Shown here in pieces: positions 5,417 to 6,416 of a DNA stretch of 6,416 nucleotides. The notes beneath the pieces were generated by a model. It worked only from the letters and a program-made list of their open reading frames with translations, made no database searches and had not been told where the DNA came from. Made by a program: the position numbers and the translations under genes. Position 1 is the first letter of the stretch, and each line of letters starts with the position of its first letter. The stretch is from Xanthomarina sp035306705 (lineage in GTDB: Bacteria > Bacteroidota > Bacteroidia > Flavobacteriales > Flavobacteriaceae): the NCBI RefSeq assembly GCF_035306705.1, contig NZ_DATGNO010000142.1, positions 1-6,416 of the forward strand, given 5' to 3'.

Positions 5417-5438
5417 AAATTAACCCTGAAAATTTTTG
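5406..5438 (+). promoter_or_regulatory. Weak candidate promoter for eno
   Basis: TTG at 5406-5408, in the terminator's right arm, lies 22 nt before AATTTTTG (5431-5438), one base off TAnnTTTG. An alternative -7 box, AAACTTTG (5439-5446), also has one mismatch but no TTG at proper spacing. eno follows a terminator, so a promoter is expected in this 68-nt remainder; which box is used is unclear. Confidence 0.35.
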
Positions 5439-5484
5439 AAACTTTGGGGCATTAAATAAATAATTAATTACTAAAACATTTAAA

Positions 5485-6416
5485 ATGAGCATCATTATTA
5501 ATATTCATGCCAGACAAATTTTTGATTCAAGAGGTAACCCAACTATAGAGGTGGATGTGCTTACCGAAAATGGTTTTATGGGAAGGGCTGCTGTGCCTTC
5601 TGGTGCTTCTACTGGCGAACACGAGGCTGTAGAGTTACGAGATGGTGGGAAACCTTATATGGGAAAAGGTGTTTTGAAGGCTGTTGAAAACGTCAATACA
5701 ATAATTGCTCAGGAATTGCTAGGAACTTCAGTTTTTGAGCAGAACCATATAGATAAAACCATGATCGACCTAGATGGCACTTCCAATAAATCTAATTTAG
5801 GAGCTAATGCCATTTTAGGAGTTTCTTTAGCAGTGGCAAAAGCTGCCGCAAACGAACTTGGAATGCCGTTATATAGATATGTTGGTGGCGTTAGCGCCAA
5901 TACGCTTCCGGTTCCAATGATGAATATTATTAATGGAGGCTCCCATAGCGATGCGCCAATTGCTTTTCAGGAATTTATGATTATGCCTGTAAGTGCTGTA
6001 AATTTTTCGGAAGCTATGAGAATGGGTTCGGAAATTTTTCACCATCTTAAAAACGTACTTCACAAAAGAGGTTTAAGTACAGCTGTTGGGGACGAAGGTG
6101 GGTTTGCACCTAATTTAGCTGGAGGAACCGAGGACGCTTTAGATACTATTAAAGTAGCCGTTGAAAATGCAGGATATAAATTAGGGGAAGATATTTTTAT
6201 TGCTTTGGATTGTGCAGCAGCCGAATTTTATAAAGACGGAAAATACGATTACTCCTTATTTGAAGGCGAGCAAGGCCAGGTTAGAACCAGTGAGGAGCAA
6301 GCCGATTATTTAGCCGAATTAGCATCTAAGTACCCAATTATTTCTATTGAAGATGGGATGGACGAAAACGATTGGGAAGGTTGGAAGTATTTAACAGAGA
6401 AAATTGGAGATAAAAT
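5485..6416 (+). CDS. eno: Enolase (phosphopyruvate hydratase), 3' end cut off by the window edge
   Basis: Enolase converts 2-phosphoglycerate to phosphoenolpyruvate in glycolysis and the reverse in gluconeogenesis. 310 codons are visible out of a usual length near 430. The N-terminal domain starts MSIIINIHARQIFDSRGNPT and contains the mobile catalytic loop PSGASTG (38-44). The barrel domain shows MMNIINGGSHSD with His154, QEFMIMPV, and GDEGGFAPN with the catalytic Glu204 (E. coli Glu208). It also has the Mg ligands Asp242 (ALDCAA) and Glu289 (SIEDG). The third Mg ligand and the two catalytic lysines lie beyond the edge. No frameshift or stop is seen. The start ATG follows the A-rich ACATTTAAA and gives the standard N-terminus. 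It is separated from carA by a terminator, so the two are probably independent units. Confidence 0.97.
   Translation, partial: MSIIINIHARQIFDSRGNPTIEVDVLTENGFMGRAAVPSGASTGEHEAVELRDGGKPYMGKGVLKAVENVNTIIAQELLGTSVFEQNHIDKTMIDLDGTSNKSNLGANAILGVSLAVAKAAANELGMPLYRYVGGVSANTLPVPMMNIINGGSHSDAPIAFQEFMIMPVSAVNFSEAMRMGSEIFHHLKNVLHKRGLSTAVGDEGGFAPNLAGGTEDALDTIKVAVENAGYKLGEDIFIALDCAAAEFYKDGKYDYSLFEGEQGQVRTSEEQADYLAELASKYPIISIEDGMDENDWEGWKYLTEKIGDK

Noticed and set aside
5709..6063. Two overlapping open stretches on the reverse strand
   Set aside because: They lie wholly inside the well-conserved eno coding sequence, have no promoter or recognisable product, and are shadows of it.

Overview
The window is a core-genome stretch of a low-GC member of Bacteroidota, most likely a flavobacterium (Flavobacteriaceae). 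The evidence is as follows. Gene order is rpmJ-rpsM-rpsK-rpsD-rpoA-rplQ. L36 and S4 lack their zinc cysteines, and L17 carries a long tail. No start is preceded by a clear Shine-Dalgarno sequence; the upstream bases are A-rich instead. Promoters resemble the Bacteroidota consensus TTG-N17-23-TAnnTTTG. The one secreted protein has an export signal ending in FSQ. All genes are on the + strand and there is no gene-free stretch over 300 bases.

Region 1 (1-3341) is the end of the large ribosomal-protein cluster (alpha operon): the tail of rpmJ, then rpsM (S13), rpsK (S11), rpsD (S4), rpoA (RNA polymerase alpha) and rplQ (L17). It is not one uninterrupted block. A 106-nt spacer made of complementary heptamer repeats separates rpsM from rpsK. 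A 176-nt spacer before rpsD holds a strong terminator-like hairpin, a good promoter and a leader of about 100 nt. An 82-nt leader precedes rplQ. The rpsD and rplQ leaders share a 13-nt motif (CAAGTATYAACGA) at nearly the same distance from their start codons; this is the most interesting regulatory signal seen here.

Region 2 (3342-4272) holds one gene for an exported protein of unknown function. It sits between two almost identical intrinsic terminators, each followed by a promoter or promoter-like box. It looks like an independent transcription unit inserted between rplQ and carA.

Region 3 (4273-6416) contains carA (glutaminase subunit of carbamoyl-phosphate synthetase, without carB beside it), a terminator hairpin, and the first 310 codons of eno (enolase), which runs off the right edge. 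The genes serve translation, transcription, pyrimidine/arginine precursor synthesis and glycolysis.

I see no mobile element, CRISPR array, tRNA or rRNA, and no new multi-gene system. What is worth a second look lies in the spacers: the split alpha operon, the shared leader motif, the heptamer hairpin and the paired terminators.
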